NCBI RefSeq assembly: GCF_000772945.1
Contig: NZ_JPVN01000003.1
Location: 62,001 to 126,000, forward strand
DNA: 64,000 bases
Direction: 5' to 3'
DNA from: Ureibacillus manganicus DSM 26584
Lineage (GTDB): Bacteria > Bacillota > Bacilli > Bacillales_A > Planococcaceae
How positions within the stretch are numbered: the first letter of the stretch is position 1; every line of letters starts with the position of its first letter. Both the position numbers and the translations under genes were made by a program. The notes beneath the pieces are model-generated. The model made no database searches. It had not been told where the DNA came from and worked only from the letters and a program-made list of their open reading frames with translations. This document shows positions 53,249 through 63,134 of this stretch, in pieces.

Positions 53249-53279
53249 AAACTCACTATTTTGGTAGTGGGTTTTTTTC
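53249..53279 (+). terminator. intrinsic terminator of the hprK-yvoF group
   Basis: AACTCACTA, TTTTGG and TAGTGGGTTTTTTT form the terminator 20 bases after yvoF. Confidence 0.88.
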
Positions 53280-53345
53280 TTAATTTAGAGGAAGGTTTAG
53301 TGTGGGAAGGCTAGAGGACAAAGAAAAGGATTGTGGAGAAAAATA

Positions 53346-53640
53346 GAAAGTAACTAGGGGCTTCTATGAGACAAAAGCAGCTGAGAAAGTTGGAGAAATG
53401 TCTCGTAGAAGTACTCTACGAGACAAAAGCAGAAGAATCCAAGCCGGAAATGTCTCATAGAAGCGTTCTACGAGACAAAAGCAGCTGAGAAAGTTGGAGA
53501 AATGTCTCGTAGAAGTACTCTACGAGACAAATGCAGAAGAATCCAAGCCGGAAATGTCTAATAGAAGCGTCCTACAAGACAAAAGCGGCTGAGAAAGCTG
53601 GAGAAATGTCTCATAGAAGTGCTCCACTAGACAAAACTGG
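53346..53640 (+). repeat. 52-bp tandem hairpin array, family D (6 units)
   Basis: Units begin at 53346 (degenerate), 53398, 53450, 53502, 53554 and 53606, exactly 52 bases apart. The best unit has 11-bp perfect arms, TGTCTCGTAGA and TCTACGAGACA, around AGTAC. Two spacer types alternate (GCAGCTGAGAAAGTTGGAGA and GCAGAAGAATCCAAGCCGGA), giving a 104-bp period as in array A1. The core TAGAAGYRYTCTA is shared with family B. Confidence 0.93.
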
Positions 53641-53658
53641 GTAAGTGAGAAGGGAAAA

Positions 53659-53842
53659 GGTAACAGAGAAGCCCCATCAGTGACCGAATGAATGAAGAAA
53701 CTCATCAAAAGGTAACAGAGAAGCCTCATCAGTGACCAAATGGAGAGAAGATTCTTCTAAAAGGTAACAGAGAAGCCCCATCAGGACGAAATGAAGCGGG
53801 GAATTTATTAAAAGGTAACACAGAACCCAAATCAACCAAGAA
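53659..53842 (+). repeat. 52-bp tandem hairpin array, family E (4 units)
   Basis: GGTAACAG landmarks are at 53659, 53711, 53763 and 53814 (52, 52, 51). The unit reads GGTAACAGAGAAGCCCCATC followed by AGTGACC. The first unit lies five times 52 bases after the TGTCTCG arm of the unit at 53399, so the D and E arrays share one register although their stems differ. The head GGTAACA and the AGAAG at offset 8 are also those of family B. The hairpin is weaker here. Confidence 0.85.
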
Positions 53843-53951
53843 CTTCTCGCAAAATTCATTGACTATCAACCAATAATTAGATAAAATACTTTCATATACT
53901 AGTTCTCTAATTCTCTAACAGACTAAAGTGAAATTGACAGGAAGTGTAAAA

Positions 53952-55118
53952 ATGACGACGATTAAAAAGTTTGAAAAGCCAATCGGGATGCGTGATACTT
54001 TCCCTGTGACATACGAAAAAAACGAAACATTACGTAACATTGGTAGAAAGTTTCTAAGAGCGCGTGGCTATGAGTTTGTAAATACACCAACATTAGAATA
54101 TTACGATACAGTAGGTAAAGCATCTGCTATTTACGATGCTTCCCTATTTAAATTAGTAGATAGCCAAGGAAATACACTTGTTTTAAGACCGGATATGACA
54201 ACACCAATTACACGTGTTGCAACTTCAAAACTTTTAAAGGAAAAGATTCCTTTACGTTTAGCCTACTTTGCAAATGTATTTAGAGCCCAACAATTAGAAG
54301 GTGGGCGTCCAGCTGAATTTGACCAAATGGGAATCGAAATTATTGGCGATAAATCCGTATACGCAGATGCGGAAGTCATTATTACAGCAATTCAGCTTGT
54401 TCAAAACTATAGTATAGAGTCCTTTAAAGTGACGATTGGTCATGCAGGCATTTTAAATTGCATTTTGAACGACTATACAGAAAATGAGAATCAAGCGAAT
54501 AAATTAAGATCCCTATTAATTGAACGCAATTACGTTGGGTTTGAAGAAGCAGTTATTTCATTTGATTTACCTAAAACAAAATCAGATGCATTACTTCAAT
54601 TTATCAATGAAGCAACAAATATTGAAACGATTGAACAAATTGAAAAATACGTTTCCAAAAATGATGCACTTCTTTACATGCGTCAATTAGCGGAAATTAT
54701 CCAACAAGCAGACCTTACGAAATATGTATCCTTTGATTTTACACTTTCAAGTCATATGAATTACTACACAGGTATGCTGTTCGAACTGTTTGCTGATGGT
54801 AGTGGTTTCCCTTTAGGAAATGGTGGGCGTTATGATGGGTTACTTCATCATTTTGGAAGTGATGTTGGAGCAACAGGTTTTGGTATTCGCGTCGATCGAT
54901 TATTAGAAATCTTACCAACTCAAGAACCCCGAGAAAAAACTGTTGCCTTAATTTTTGAAGATGCATTATTTACTAAAGCGCTTGAACTTGCAAACTCATT
55001 AAGAAATGAAGGTAAGCTCGTTACATTACAATCAAAAAATGGTCTCATCAATGAAGAAGCATTTTCTTTAGTTTTTGATGAAGTGCTTTATGTAAGCCAG
55101 GAGGATCAACTGCAATGA
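53952..55118 (+). CDS. hisZ: ATP phosphoribosyltransferase regulatory subunit HisZ
   Basis: The 388-residue protein is a histidyl-tRNA-synthetase-like subunit that is required by the short form of HisG. It has class II synthetase motifs ([60 protein letters not shown]) but lacks the anticodon-binding domain and ends with a short divergent domain. ATG 53952 has AGGAAGTG upstream, so the frame to 53928 is not used. It is the first gene of the his operon and overlaps hisG by four bases. Confidence 0.93.
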   Translation: MTTIKKFEKPIGMRDTFPVTYEKNETLRNIGRKFLRARGYEFVNTPTLEYYDTVGKASAIYDASLFKLVDSQGNTLVLRPDMTTPITRVATSKLLKEKIPLRLAYFANVFRAQQLEGGRPAEFDQMGIEIIGDKSVYADAEVIITAIQLVQNYSIESFKVTIGHAGILNCILNDYTENENQANKLRSLLIERNYVGFEEAVISFDLPKTKSDALLQFINEATNIETIEQIEKYVSKNDALLYMRQLAEIIQQADLTKYVSFDFTLSSHMNYYTGMLFELFADGSGFPLGNGGRYDGLLHHFGSDVGATGFGIRVDRLLEILPTQEPREKTVALIFEDALFTKALELANSLRNEGKLVTLQSKNGLINEEAFSLVFDEVLYVSQEDQLQ

Positions 55119-55738
55119 CAGAATTAACAATTGCCATGCCAAAAGGGCGAATTTTTGAAGAAGCTTATCAAATGTTGATTGATGCGGGATTTAACTTACC
55201 TGAAGAAGTAGAAATGTCTCGAAAATTAATGATTGAAATACCTGAAGAAAAAATTCGATTTATTTTAGCTAAACCGATGGATGTCCCTGTATATGTAGAA
55301 CATGGTGTAGTCGATATTGGTATCGCAGGAAAAGACGTACTACTTGAACAAAAAAGACATGTACATGAACTATTAGATTTAAAAATTAGCCAATGCTATA
55401 TTGCATCTGCCGGCTTACCAAATACAAAGATGAATGAAATTGCACCACGCATTGCAACAAAATATCCAAACGTTGCAATGAATTACTATAAAGAAATTGG
55501 CGAACAAGTTGAAATCATTGAACTAAATGGTTCCATTGAACTTGCACCAATGATTGGCCTTGCCGATCGCATTGTTGATATTGTATCAACAGGTAGAACA
55601 TTAAAAGAGAACGGTCTTGTAGAATATGAACGGATTACAGATGTATCTTCTCGTTTAATCGCGAACCCGGTAAGTTACCGAATGAAAAGTGCTCGCATTC
55701 AAGATATCGTGACACGTTTGAAGAAAATTGTTAATTAG
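55115..55738 (+). CDS. hisG: ATP phosphoribosyltransferase HisG, short form
   Basis: The 207-residue catalytic subunit couples ATP with PRPP, the first step of histidine synthesis. The short form lacks the C-terminal regulatory domain and needs HisZ. Motifs include [23 protein letters not shown] and the PRPP-binding [36 protein letters not shown] precedes the ATG. It is encoded directly after hisZ. Confidence 0.95.
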   Translation: MTELTIAMPKGRIFEEAYQMLIDAGFNLPEEVEMSRKLMIEIPEEKIRFILAKPMDVPVYVEHGVVDIGIAGKDVLLEQKRHVHELLDLKISQCYIASAGLPNTKMNEIAPRIATKYPNVAMNYYKEIGEQVEIIELNGSIELAPMIGLADRIVDIVSTGRTLKENGLVEYERITDVSSRLIANPVSYRMKSARIQDIVTRLKKIVN

Positions 55739-55752
55739 GGAGAACGGCTACC

Positions 55753-57030
55753 ATGAAAATCACAAAATTAACTAATTCTATTACACTAAAAAGACAACTA
55801 GAAAGCGGCAATGAAGCACAACTTAAAACGGTACGCCAAGTGCTACAAGACGTTCGTGAAAATGGCGATCAGGCCGTACGAAAATACAGTGAAATGTGGG
55901 ATGGCTTTGTCCTTGAAGATTTCCGTGTTTCCCAATTTGAAATTGAAGAAGCATTGAATAATTTCGATCCCCAATTGAAAAAGGATTTAGAAGAAGCAGC
56001 AGAAAATATTCGTTATTATCACAAAGCTCAAAAAAGAGAGGATTACAAATTACCGTTAGCGGATGGCTCTTGGTTAGCGCAACGTATCATTCCTCTTGAT
56101 GCAGTTGGATTGTATGTACCAGGTGGCTCTGCTGCATATCCTTCTTCTGTCTTAATGAATGTCATTCCAGCACAAGTTGCTGGTGTCCGAAGAATTGTTA
56201 TAACTTCACCAGCAGGAAAAGACGGGAAATTGCCACCAGCTGTGTTAGTAGCTGCCTCCATTTTAGGCGTAACTGAGATTTACAAAGTGGGGGGTGCTCA
56301 AGCAATTGCAGCACTTGCCTATGGAACTGAATCTATCGCACCTGTTGATAAAATTACTGGACCAGGTAATATTTATGTTGCTTTAGCAAAACGAGAAGTG
56401 TTCGGCGAAGTTGCAATTGATATGATTGCAGGACCTAGTGAAATCTGTGTTCTTGCTGATGATACAGCTTACGCTGATGAAGTAGCGGCAGATTTATTAT
56501 CCCAGGCTGAACATGATCCATTAGCATGTTCGGTACTTATTACAACAAGTGAAAGCTTGGCAGAAGAAGTTGCTGAGCAAGTTGAAAATCAATTAAACAC
56601 ATTACCTCGTGAAGCGATTGCTCGTCAGTCCATCGTGAATTTTGGGCAAATATATATTGCTGAAAATATGAAGCAGGCAGTAGAGGCAGTCAATTCACTA
56701 GCGCCTGAACATTTAGAAATTATGACTGAAAAAGCACAGGATGTTGCAAATGAAATACGACATGCAGGAGCTATTTTCCTAGGCAGATATAGTTCAGAAC
56801 CTGTTGGAGATTATTTTGCAGGAACTAATCACGTCTTACCAACAAACAGTACAGCAAAATTTGCTAGTGGGCTTAATGTGGATGATTTTATTAAAAAATC
56901 GAGCGTTGTCTATTATAGTGAAAAAACATGGAAAGAAAATGCACCGAAAATAGCGAGACTTGCAAGAATGGAAGGTCTTGAAGGACATGCACGAGCTGTC
57001 GAATCTCGTGGATGGGAAAAAGGGGAGTAA
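55753..57030 (+). CDS. hisD: histidinol dehydrogenase HisD
   Basis: The 425-residue zinc enzyme oxidises histidinol to histidine in two NAD-linked steps, the last of the pathway. It shows GLYVPGGSAAYPSSVLMN, KVGGAQAIAALAYGTESI, the family signature IDMIAGPSEICVLAD followed by LLSQAEHDP, and HVLPTNSTAKFASGL. AGGGAGAACGGCTACC precedes the ATG. It is the third gene of the operon. Confidence 0.96.
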   Translation: MKITKLTNSITLKRQLESGNEAQLKTVRQVLQDVRENGDQAVRKYSEMWDGFVLEDFRVSQFEIEEALNNFDPQLKKDLEEAAENIRYYHKAQKREDYKLPLADGSWLAQRIIPLDAVGLYVPGGSAAYPSSVLMNVIPAQVAGVRRIVITSPAGKDGKLPPAVLVAASILGVTEIYKVGGAQAIAALAYGTESIAPVDKITGPGNIYVALAKREVFGEVAIDMIAGPSEICVLADDTAYADEVAADLLSQAEHDPLACSVLITTSESLAEEVAEQVENQLNTLPREAIARQSIVNFGQIYIAENMKQAVEAVNSLAPEHLEIMTEKAQDVANEIRHAGAIFLGRYSSEPVGDYFAGTNHVLPTNSTAKFASGLNVDDFIKKSSVVYYSEKTWKENAPKIARLARMEGLEGHARAVESRGWEKGE

Positions 57031-57033
57031 ACA

Positions 57034-57639
57034 ATGTCTGAAACAAAACGAAGATATGCAAAAATTGATCGAAATACAAATGAAACAAAAATAAGCATAG
57101 AATTAGATTTAGATGGTGAAGGAAAAGCGGAAATTAACACAGGAGTCCCTTTTATGGACCATATGCTGGACCTTTTCGTAAAACACGGATTATTTGATGG
57201 CAAAATCATTGCAAATGGTGATACTTACATCGACGACCACCATACAACAGAGGACATTGGGATTGTATTAGGGCAAGTGATTCGTGAAGCATTAGGCGAT
57301 AAAAAAGGAATAAAACGCTACGGAAATGCCTTTGTACCAATGGATGATGCATTGGCTCAAGTTGTTGTTGATTGCTCAAATCGTCCGCATCTTGAATACC
57401 GTGTTACACCTGAACTAACTCAAAAAGTTGGGACATTCGATACTGAATTACTTCACGAATTCCTATGGAAATTTGCATTGGAAGCACGCATGAATGTACA
57501 TGTAATTGTTCCTTATGGTCACAACACACACCATATCATTGAAGCAATTTTCAAGGCGTTAGCACGTGCGATTGACGATGCGGTTCAAATTGACCCACGA
57601 GTAAAAGGAGTACCTTCAACGAAAGGATTACTAACATGA
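57034..57639 (+). CDS. hisB: imidazoleglycerol-phosphate dehydratase HisB
   Basis: The 201-residue enzyme dehydrates imidazole glycerol phosphate to imidazole acetol phosphate. It is monofunctional, without the phosphatase domain of enterobacterial HisB. It has metal-binding FMDHMLDLFVKHG, DDHHTTEDIGI, HLLHEF-like ELLHEFLWKFA and YGHNTHHIIEAIFKA. The hisC and histidinol-phosphatase functions are not in this operon and must be elsewhere, as in Bacillus. Confidence 0.95.
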   Translation: MSETKRRYAKIDRNTNETKISIELDLDGEGKAEINTGVPFMDHMLDLFVKHGLFDGKIIANGDTYIDDHHTTEDIGIVLGQVIREALGDKKGIKRYGNAFVPMDDALAQVVVDCSNRPHLEYRVTPELTQKVGTFDTELLHEFLWKFALEARMNVHVIVPYGHNTHHIIEAIFKALARAIDDAVQIDPRVKGVPSTKGLLT

Positions 57640-58256
57640 AGATAGGCGTAATAGATTATGGGATGGGCAATTTATTTAGCGTGGAACAAGCGCTAAAAAG
57701 ATTAAATTGTGAACCAGTTGTTTCATCCAACATAGAATTATTAAATGAATGCGATGCTTTAATATTACCTGGTGTTGGTGCATTTCCAGATGCAATGAAA
57801 CGTTTAGCCCAAACAGGTTTAGATAAATTTATCAAACAACAAACGAAACCTTTAATAGGAATTTGTTTAGGTATGCAATTGTTATTCGAAAAAAGTGATG
57901 AAGTGGAACTTACAACAGGCCTTGGAATCTTTAAAGGACATATTAAACGTTTTGAGGGAGTACCAAGAATTCCTCATATGGGGTGGAATGACTTGCAATT
58001 CGCCTCTACTCCAGATTGGTTAAACGAAGAAATAATGCCTGAAGATCGCCATGTTTACTTTGTACATTCATATTACGCGACTGAAATTGCTCAAAATGAA
58101 CTAGTAGCTTTTGCAGATTATGAAGGTGTAAAGGTACCGGGAATCGTGAAATCTAATAATTTCACAGGGATGCAGTTTCACCCTGAAAAATCGGGAGCGT
58201 TCGGTATGTATTTACTAGAACAATGGTTAAAAGGATTGGAGGGAACTGCATGTTAA
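57636..58256 (+). CDS. hisH: imidazole glycerol phosphate synthase glutaminase subunit HisH
   Basis: The 206-residue glutaminase delivers ammonia to HisF. It is a class I amidotransferase with [25 protein letters not shown], the nucleophile elbow [11 protein letters not shown] with Cys near residue 80, and the His-Glu pair in MQFHPEKSG. It overlaps hisB by four and hisF by seven bases. In the usual order hisA follows hisH, but here hisF follows directly. Confidence 0.95.
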   Translation: MKIGVIDYGMGNLFSVEQALKRLNCEPVVSSNIELLNECDALILPGVGAFPDAMKRLAQTGLDKFIKQQTKPLIGICLGMQLLFEKSDEVELTTGLGIFKGHIKRFEGVPRIPHMGWNDLQFASTPDWLNEEIMPEDRHVYFVHSYYATEIAQNELVAFADYEGVKVPGIVKSNNFTGMQFHPEKSGAFGMYLLEQWLKGLEGTAC

Positions 58257-59008
58257 CAAAGCGTATTATTCCTTGCTTAGACGTAAAAGAAGGAAGAGTT
58301 GTAAAAGGCATTCAATTTGTTGAGCTAAGAGATGCGGGTGATCCAGTTGAACTAGCAAAGTTTTACGATGAACAAGGGGCTGACGAATTAGTATTCTTAG
58401 ATATTTCTGCATCCCATGAAGGCCGTGAAACAATGATCGACGTTGTTAGGAAAACTGCTGCCACATTAGCCATTCCGTTTACTGTAGGTGGAGGAATTCG
58501 TACATTAGACGATATGAAACGAATTTTGCGAGCTGGGGCAGACAAAGTTTCAGTGAATACATCTGCACTAGAACGCCCAGAACTTATTAAAGAAGGTTCT
58601 GATTTCTTTGGAGCTCAATGTATCGTAGTTGCAATTGATGCGAAATACAGTGAAGAAGATGGGACTTGGATGGTTTATACGCATGGTGGCCGCAACAAAA
58701 CAGAGTGGAGCGCGGTTGAGTGGGCAAAAGAAGCTGTACGCTTAGGTGCAGGTGAAATTTTACTTACAAGCATGAACCAAGATGGCGAGAAAAATGGATT
58801 TGATTTAGAATTAACAAGAGCTGTTCGAGACGCTGTTACAGTTCCTGTCATTGCAAGTGGTGGTGCAGGGAATGCACAGCATTTCTTAGAGGTATTACAA
58901 GATGTTGATGCAGACGCAGCGCTTGCCGCATCTATTTTCCATTACAAAGAAACGAGCGTAGCAGAAGTGAAATCCTACTTACGTGAAAAAGGAGTTCGTG
59001 TTAGATAA
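58250..59008 (+). CDS. hisF: imidazole glycerol phosphate synthase cyclase subunit HisF
   Basis: The 252-residue TIM barrel makes imidazole glycerol phosphate and AICAR from PRFAR and ammonia. It starts [20 protein letters not shown], which is specific for HisF, and has [38 protein letters not shown] and [12 protein letters not shown]. The ATG 58250 has TTGGAGGGAACTGC. I checked for HisA-like features because hisA is missing in the operon; the sequence is a standard HisF. Confidence 0.95.
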   Translation: MLTKRIIPCLDVKEGRVVKGIQFVELRDAGDPVELAKFYDEQGADELVFLDISASHEGRETMIDVVRKTAATLAIPFTVGGGIRTLDDMKRILRAGADKVSVNTSALERPELIKEGSDFFGAQCIVVAIDAKYSEEDGTWMVYTHGGRNKTEWSAVEWAKEAVRLGAGEILLTSMNQDGEKNGFDLELTRAVRDAVTVPVIASGGAGNAQHFLEVLQDVDADAALAASIFHYKETSVAEVKSYLREKGVRVR

Positions 59009-59652
59009 TGATCGCTATAGAGAATATAAAATTCGATGAAAAAGGATTAATACCTGCTGTTGTGCAAGATGCGCAATCGAAAGAAGTATTAACCGTTGCA
59101 TATATGAATGAAGAATCATTAAAGAAAACAATTGAAACAGGTGAAACTTGGTTTTACTCACGTTCAAGACAAGAGTTATGGCATAAAGGAGAAACGAGTG
59201 GGAATACACAAAAAGTTATCTCAATCAAAACTGACTGTGACCAAGATGCTCTTGTAGTAGAAGTTTTACCAACTGGCCCTGCTTGTCATAATGGAACGAC
59301 TTCATGTTTCACTGAAAAGTTAGTTGAAAATGAACAAGTTGGTACTGTAGGAATCATCCCTTACCTTGCGGAAGTTATTCGCCAGCGTGAAAGTGAAATG
59401 CCAGAAGGTGCCTATACTACATACTTATTTACAGAAGGAATCGATAAAATTTGTAAAAAGGTCGGCGAAGAAGCAACAGAAGTGGTCATCGGCGCGAAAA
59501 ACCGTGATACTAAGGAAGTAACATGGGAAGCAGCAGATTTAATTTACCATTTACTAGTATTATTACAAGAACAAAAAATTAATGTATATGATGTCCTTGA
59601 AGTACTAGTTGAACGCCACCAACAAAAAAGAGCAAGTACAAAGCACAAATAA
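59008..59652 (+). CDS. hisI: bifunctional phosphoribosyl-AMP cyclohydrolase/phosphoribosyl-ATP pyrophosphatase HisI
   Basis: The 214-residue protein fuses a cyclohydrolase domain ([25 protein letters not shown], with Zn/Mg ligands in [11 protein letters not shown] and [12 protein letters not shown]) and a MazG-like HisE pyrophosphatase domain ([15 protein letters not shown], residues about 120-210). They carry out steps three and two. The start overlaps the hisF stop by one base. It is the last gene of the operon. Confidence 0.95.
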   Translation: MIAIENIKFDEKGLIPAVVQDAQSKEVLTVAYMNEESLKKTIETGETWFYSRSRQELWHKGETSGNTQKVISIKTDCDQDALVVEVLPTGPACHNGTTSCFTEKLVENEQVGTVGIIPYLAEVIRQRESEMPEGAYTTYLFTEGIDKICKKVGEEATEVVIGAKNRDTKEVTWEAADLIYHLLVLLQEQKINVYDVLEVLVERHQQKRASTKHK

Positions 59653-59707
59653 AGATATGAAATAAATGACGTATTTAATAATTGTGTTATAATAGGAAAG
59701 TGATTAA

Positions 59708-59738
59708 AAGGAACGTTTTCGAAACGTTCCTTCTTTCG
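59708..59738 (+). terminator. palindrome and terminator after hisI
   Basis: AAGGAACGTTT, TCG and AAACGTTCCTTCTTTC form an 11-bp stem between hisI and yvcD. Confidence 0.7.
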
Positions 59739-59772
59739 TGTTCGCGGAATATTAACTTTCGGAGGATTAATT

Positions 59773-61299
59773 TTGGAAAACCAACGTAGAAAAGAGCAAA
59801 AAAATAATATTGTATCCTTTGTTCCGAATGGTGATTATTATTTTAAAAAAGCGTTACGCGCAATCGATCATGACCAAATGGATAAAGCTTATAAATATAT
59901 GAAACGTGCAGCAGAATTGAGTCCAAATGAGGCACATATACTGATGCAATTTGGCATTATGGAAATGGACGCTGGGAACTTTGATAGTGCTTATGAATGT
60001 ATCCATACAGCTTATAGTTTAGAACCAAGTGAAGCTGAATATGTATTTTTCTTAAGCGAAGTTTCAGGATGCCTGGGACTTGTCCATGATGCAAAAAAAT
60101 ATGCGGAAATGTATTTAGATATGGATCCTGAAGGCCTTTATTGTTTTGAGGCAAAAGAGATCTTAGATTATATAGAATTTGAAGATGACATCGAACCTTT
60201 TGATGAGGAAGATGGCGAAAAAATGGTTGCACAAGAAAAAGCGCGCCGATTTATGGAAAATGGTCGTTTTCCTGATGCGATTGAAGTGCTCGAGGAACTA
60301 ATTGAAACGTATCCTGACTTGTGGCCAGCGTACAACAATTTAGCTTTAGCTTATTTTTATACAGGAGAAATCGAAGATGCTAAGGCTTTGTTATACCATG
60401 TTCTACGCGAAAATCATGGGAATCTCCATGCGATTTGTAACTTAGCTGTCATTGCTTACTATGAAAAGAGCGAAAAAGAATTAGCTGAACTCATTGAAAT
60501 TTTAAAGAAGGTCAATCCTTTTGACTTTGAAAATCGTTATAAGTTAGGTGCAACTTTGTCTTTAATCGGTGAGCATGAGTTAGCGTTTAAATGGTTACGC
60601 AGTATGAGTAAGCGTGGTTACGTTGGTGATAGTGGATTTTACTTTTGGCTAGCCCAATCTGCTTATTTTTGTGGCCATGTTGAGATTGCTGAAAATGCTT
60701 GGAAAGCCTTGGTTGAAATGGATCCTTCTAAAAAGGGCTTGGAACCTTGGCAGCATATTAAAGAAGATGTCAATAGTAATGCATTAGAACAAAATAGAGA
60801 TGTAATTATTGAAAAAATTACGAGTAAATATAGTGCGCACCGTATGTTTGGATTTTTCTTATTAAGTAAATCTGCTTATAAACAAGAAATTGTCGCCCAC
60901 CCAACATGGGTTGATCTATCAAAATATAATGGACTAGAAAAGCTATCTCTAGCCTACGCCCTAAATCATCAATTCAACAAAAACAATAAGATTGAGAAGC
61001 ACTTTGAAAGAGCGATGGAAGTAGCAGAAAAGCTATATGAGATAAGCGGTAGTGTAACGGTTGAAGTACAATATCTATTTCAAATGTGGTTTGTTTTATG
61101 CGAAAGAGCACTACAAGACTCGTACGAGTTTAAGAATGTAAAAGCTTTAGCGGCAGCTGTGGACTATATGTTTAACTCGACGATTAATAGTAACAGAATA
61201 ACGAAAAAAGAATATGCAGAGAAATATAGTATTTCAGTCGGAACATTAACAAAATATGTTGAAGACCTCATTAAATATTTGCCATTTGAATCGAAGTAA
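59773..61299 (+). CDS. yvcD: tetratricopeptide-repeat protein YvcD
   Basis: The 508-residue soluble protein has several TPR motifs, for example AYKYMKRAAELSPNEAHILMQFG (split), DSAYECIHTAYSLEPSEAEY, AIEVLEELIETYPDLWPAYN and NLALAYFYTGEIEDAKALLY. It matches the TPR protein encoded before trxB in Bacillus; its partner is not known. TTG 59773 follows GGAGGATTAATT. The C-terminus is alpha-helical and ends with a helix-turn-helix-like KEYAEKYSISVGTLTKYVED. Confidence 0.85.
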   Translation: MENQRRKEQKNNIVSFVPNGDYYFKKALRAIDHDQMDKAYKYMKRAAELSPNEAHILMQFGIMEMDAGNFDSAYECIHTAYSLEPSEAEYVFFLSEVSGCLGLVHDAKKYAEMYLDMDPEGLYCFEAKEILDYIEFEDDIEPFDEEDGEKMVAQEKARRFMENGRFPDAIEVLEELIETYPDLWPAYNNLALAYFYTGEIEDAKALLYHVLRENHGNLHAICNLAVIAYYEKSEKELAELIEILKKVNPFDFENRYKLGATLSLIGEHELAFKWLRSMSKRGYVGDSGFYFWLAQSAYFCGHVEIAENAWKALVEMDPSKKGLEPWQHIKEDVNSNALEQNRDVIIEKITSKYSAHRMFGFFLLSKSAYKQEIVAHPTWVDLSKYNGLEKLSLAYALNHQFNKNNKIEKHFERAMEVAEKLYEISGSVTVEVQYLFQMWFVLCERALQDSYEFKNVKALAAAVDYMFNSTINSNRITKKEYAEKYSISVGTLTKYVEDLIKYLPFESK

Positions 61300-61345
61300 G
61301 CATTTTATTTGAAGAAGATGACGTGATGCACTACGATGAAACTAA

Positions 61346-62326
<981 letters not shown>

Positions 62327-62371
62327 ATCTTAATAATGTCTTAATTTATATGTAACTTATTTGAAACAAGG

Positions 62372-62412
62372 AAGGGGTATAATGGATTTATAAACGTTAT
62401 CCCCCTTTTTGT
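62372..62412 (+). terminator. terminator 1 after trxB
   Basis: AAGGGGTATAA and TTATCCCCCTTTTT form a stem with a long loop and a T-run, 45 bases after the trxB stop. Confidence 0.65.
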
Positions 62413-62419
62413 GTTTTTG

Positions 62420-62455
62420 GTTGTTTCCATTGTATTTGGAAACAACATTTTTTTT
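62420..62455 (+). terminator. terminator 2 after trxB
   Basis: GTTGTTTCCA, TTGTATT and TGGAAACAAC form a perfect 10-bp stem followed by ATTTTTTTT. This is the strongest of three in a row. Confidence 0.9.
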
Positions 62456-62496
62456 GAGGATTATGAAGTTGTTAATACATACAAAAGTAAAAAGGG

Positions 62497-62536
62497 CAAC
62501 TCGACTAAATTTCGGTCGGGTTGTATCTTTTTTTAT
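62497..62536 (+). terminator. terminator 3 after trxB
   Basis: CAACTCGAC, a nine-base loop and GTCGGGTTG with one G-T pair are followed by TATCTTTTTTTA. A short transcript could start between terminators 2 and 3. Confidence 0.75.
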
Positions 62537-62649
62537 GTAAATATTGTAAATGAATGTTTTATTTACTTGGACAAACATATTATTTTGTAACCATACGAAA
62601 TTAACCGTTATAATAGAGATAAGAAGTTGAACAGATTTGAGGTGTTAAC

Positions 62650-63120
62650 ATGCAAAGGATTGCAAATTTATTAGCAGTACAAGACGGGAAAGTTTTACTA
62701 TTACAAAAACCTAGAAGAGGTTGGTATGTGGCTCCTGGTGGAAAAATGGAGAGTGGCGAGTCAATCATTGAAGCTGCTATTCGCGAATTCACGGAAGAAA
62801 CGGGTGCTACACCAAAAGACGTCCATTTAAAGGGTGTCTTTACAATTATTATTAAAGAAAATGGAACCGTTGTTGACGAGTGGATGTTATTTACATTTGT
62901 TGCTAAAGGAATTACTGGTACACCAGTAGAAGAAAATAGAGAAGGTAAGCTTTCTTGGCACCCAATAGAGAGTCTTCACCATTTACCAATGGCTGAAGGT
63001 GATCGTCAGTTTCTATTATTTGCATGTACAAATGACGGAGTTCAATATGGAACATTTGAATACACAAAGGATTTTGAATTGTTAAATGCAACTTTACAAT
63101 CATCGAGGGAACAACAATAA
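62650..63120 (+). CDS. yvcI: NUDIX hydrolase YvcI
   Basis: The 156-residue protein has a complete NUDIX box, from [14 protein letters not shown] to [10 protein letters not shown] (residues about 35-58), which binds Mg and hydrolyses nucleoside diphosphate derivatives; an 8-oxo-dGTP or related substrate is possible. Bacillus YvcI has been linked with RNA 5'-end chemistry but that is not visible here. GAGGTGTTAAC precedes the ATG. It is 14 bases upstream of rapZ. Confidence 0.92.
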   Translation: MQRIANLLAVQDGKVLLLQKPRRGWYVAPGGKMESGESIIEAAIREFTEETGATPKDVHLKGVFTIIIKENGTVVDEWMLFTFVAKGITGTPVEENREGKLSWHPIESLHHLPMAEGDRQFLLFACTNDGVQYGTFEYTKDFELLNATLQSSREQQ

Positions 63121-63134
63121 GGGGAGTGTTTTCC

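Noticed and set aside
53520-53859. Minus-strand frames of 60-69 codons in arrays D and E.
   Set aside because: Same reason: translations of hairpin repeats without start signals or any protein-like feature.
58223-59008. The gene after hisH as hisA, or as a HisA/HisF fusion.
   Set aside because: Its start [12 protein letters not shown], length of 252 residues and LLTSMNQDG motif are standard for HisF alone.
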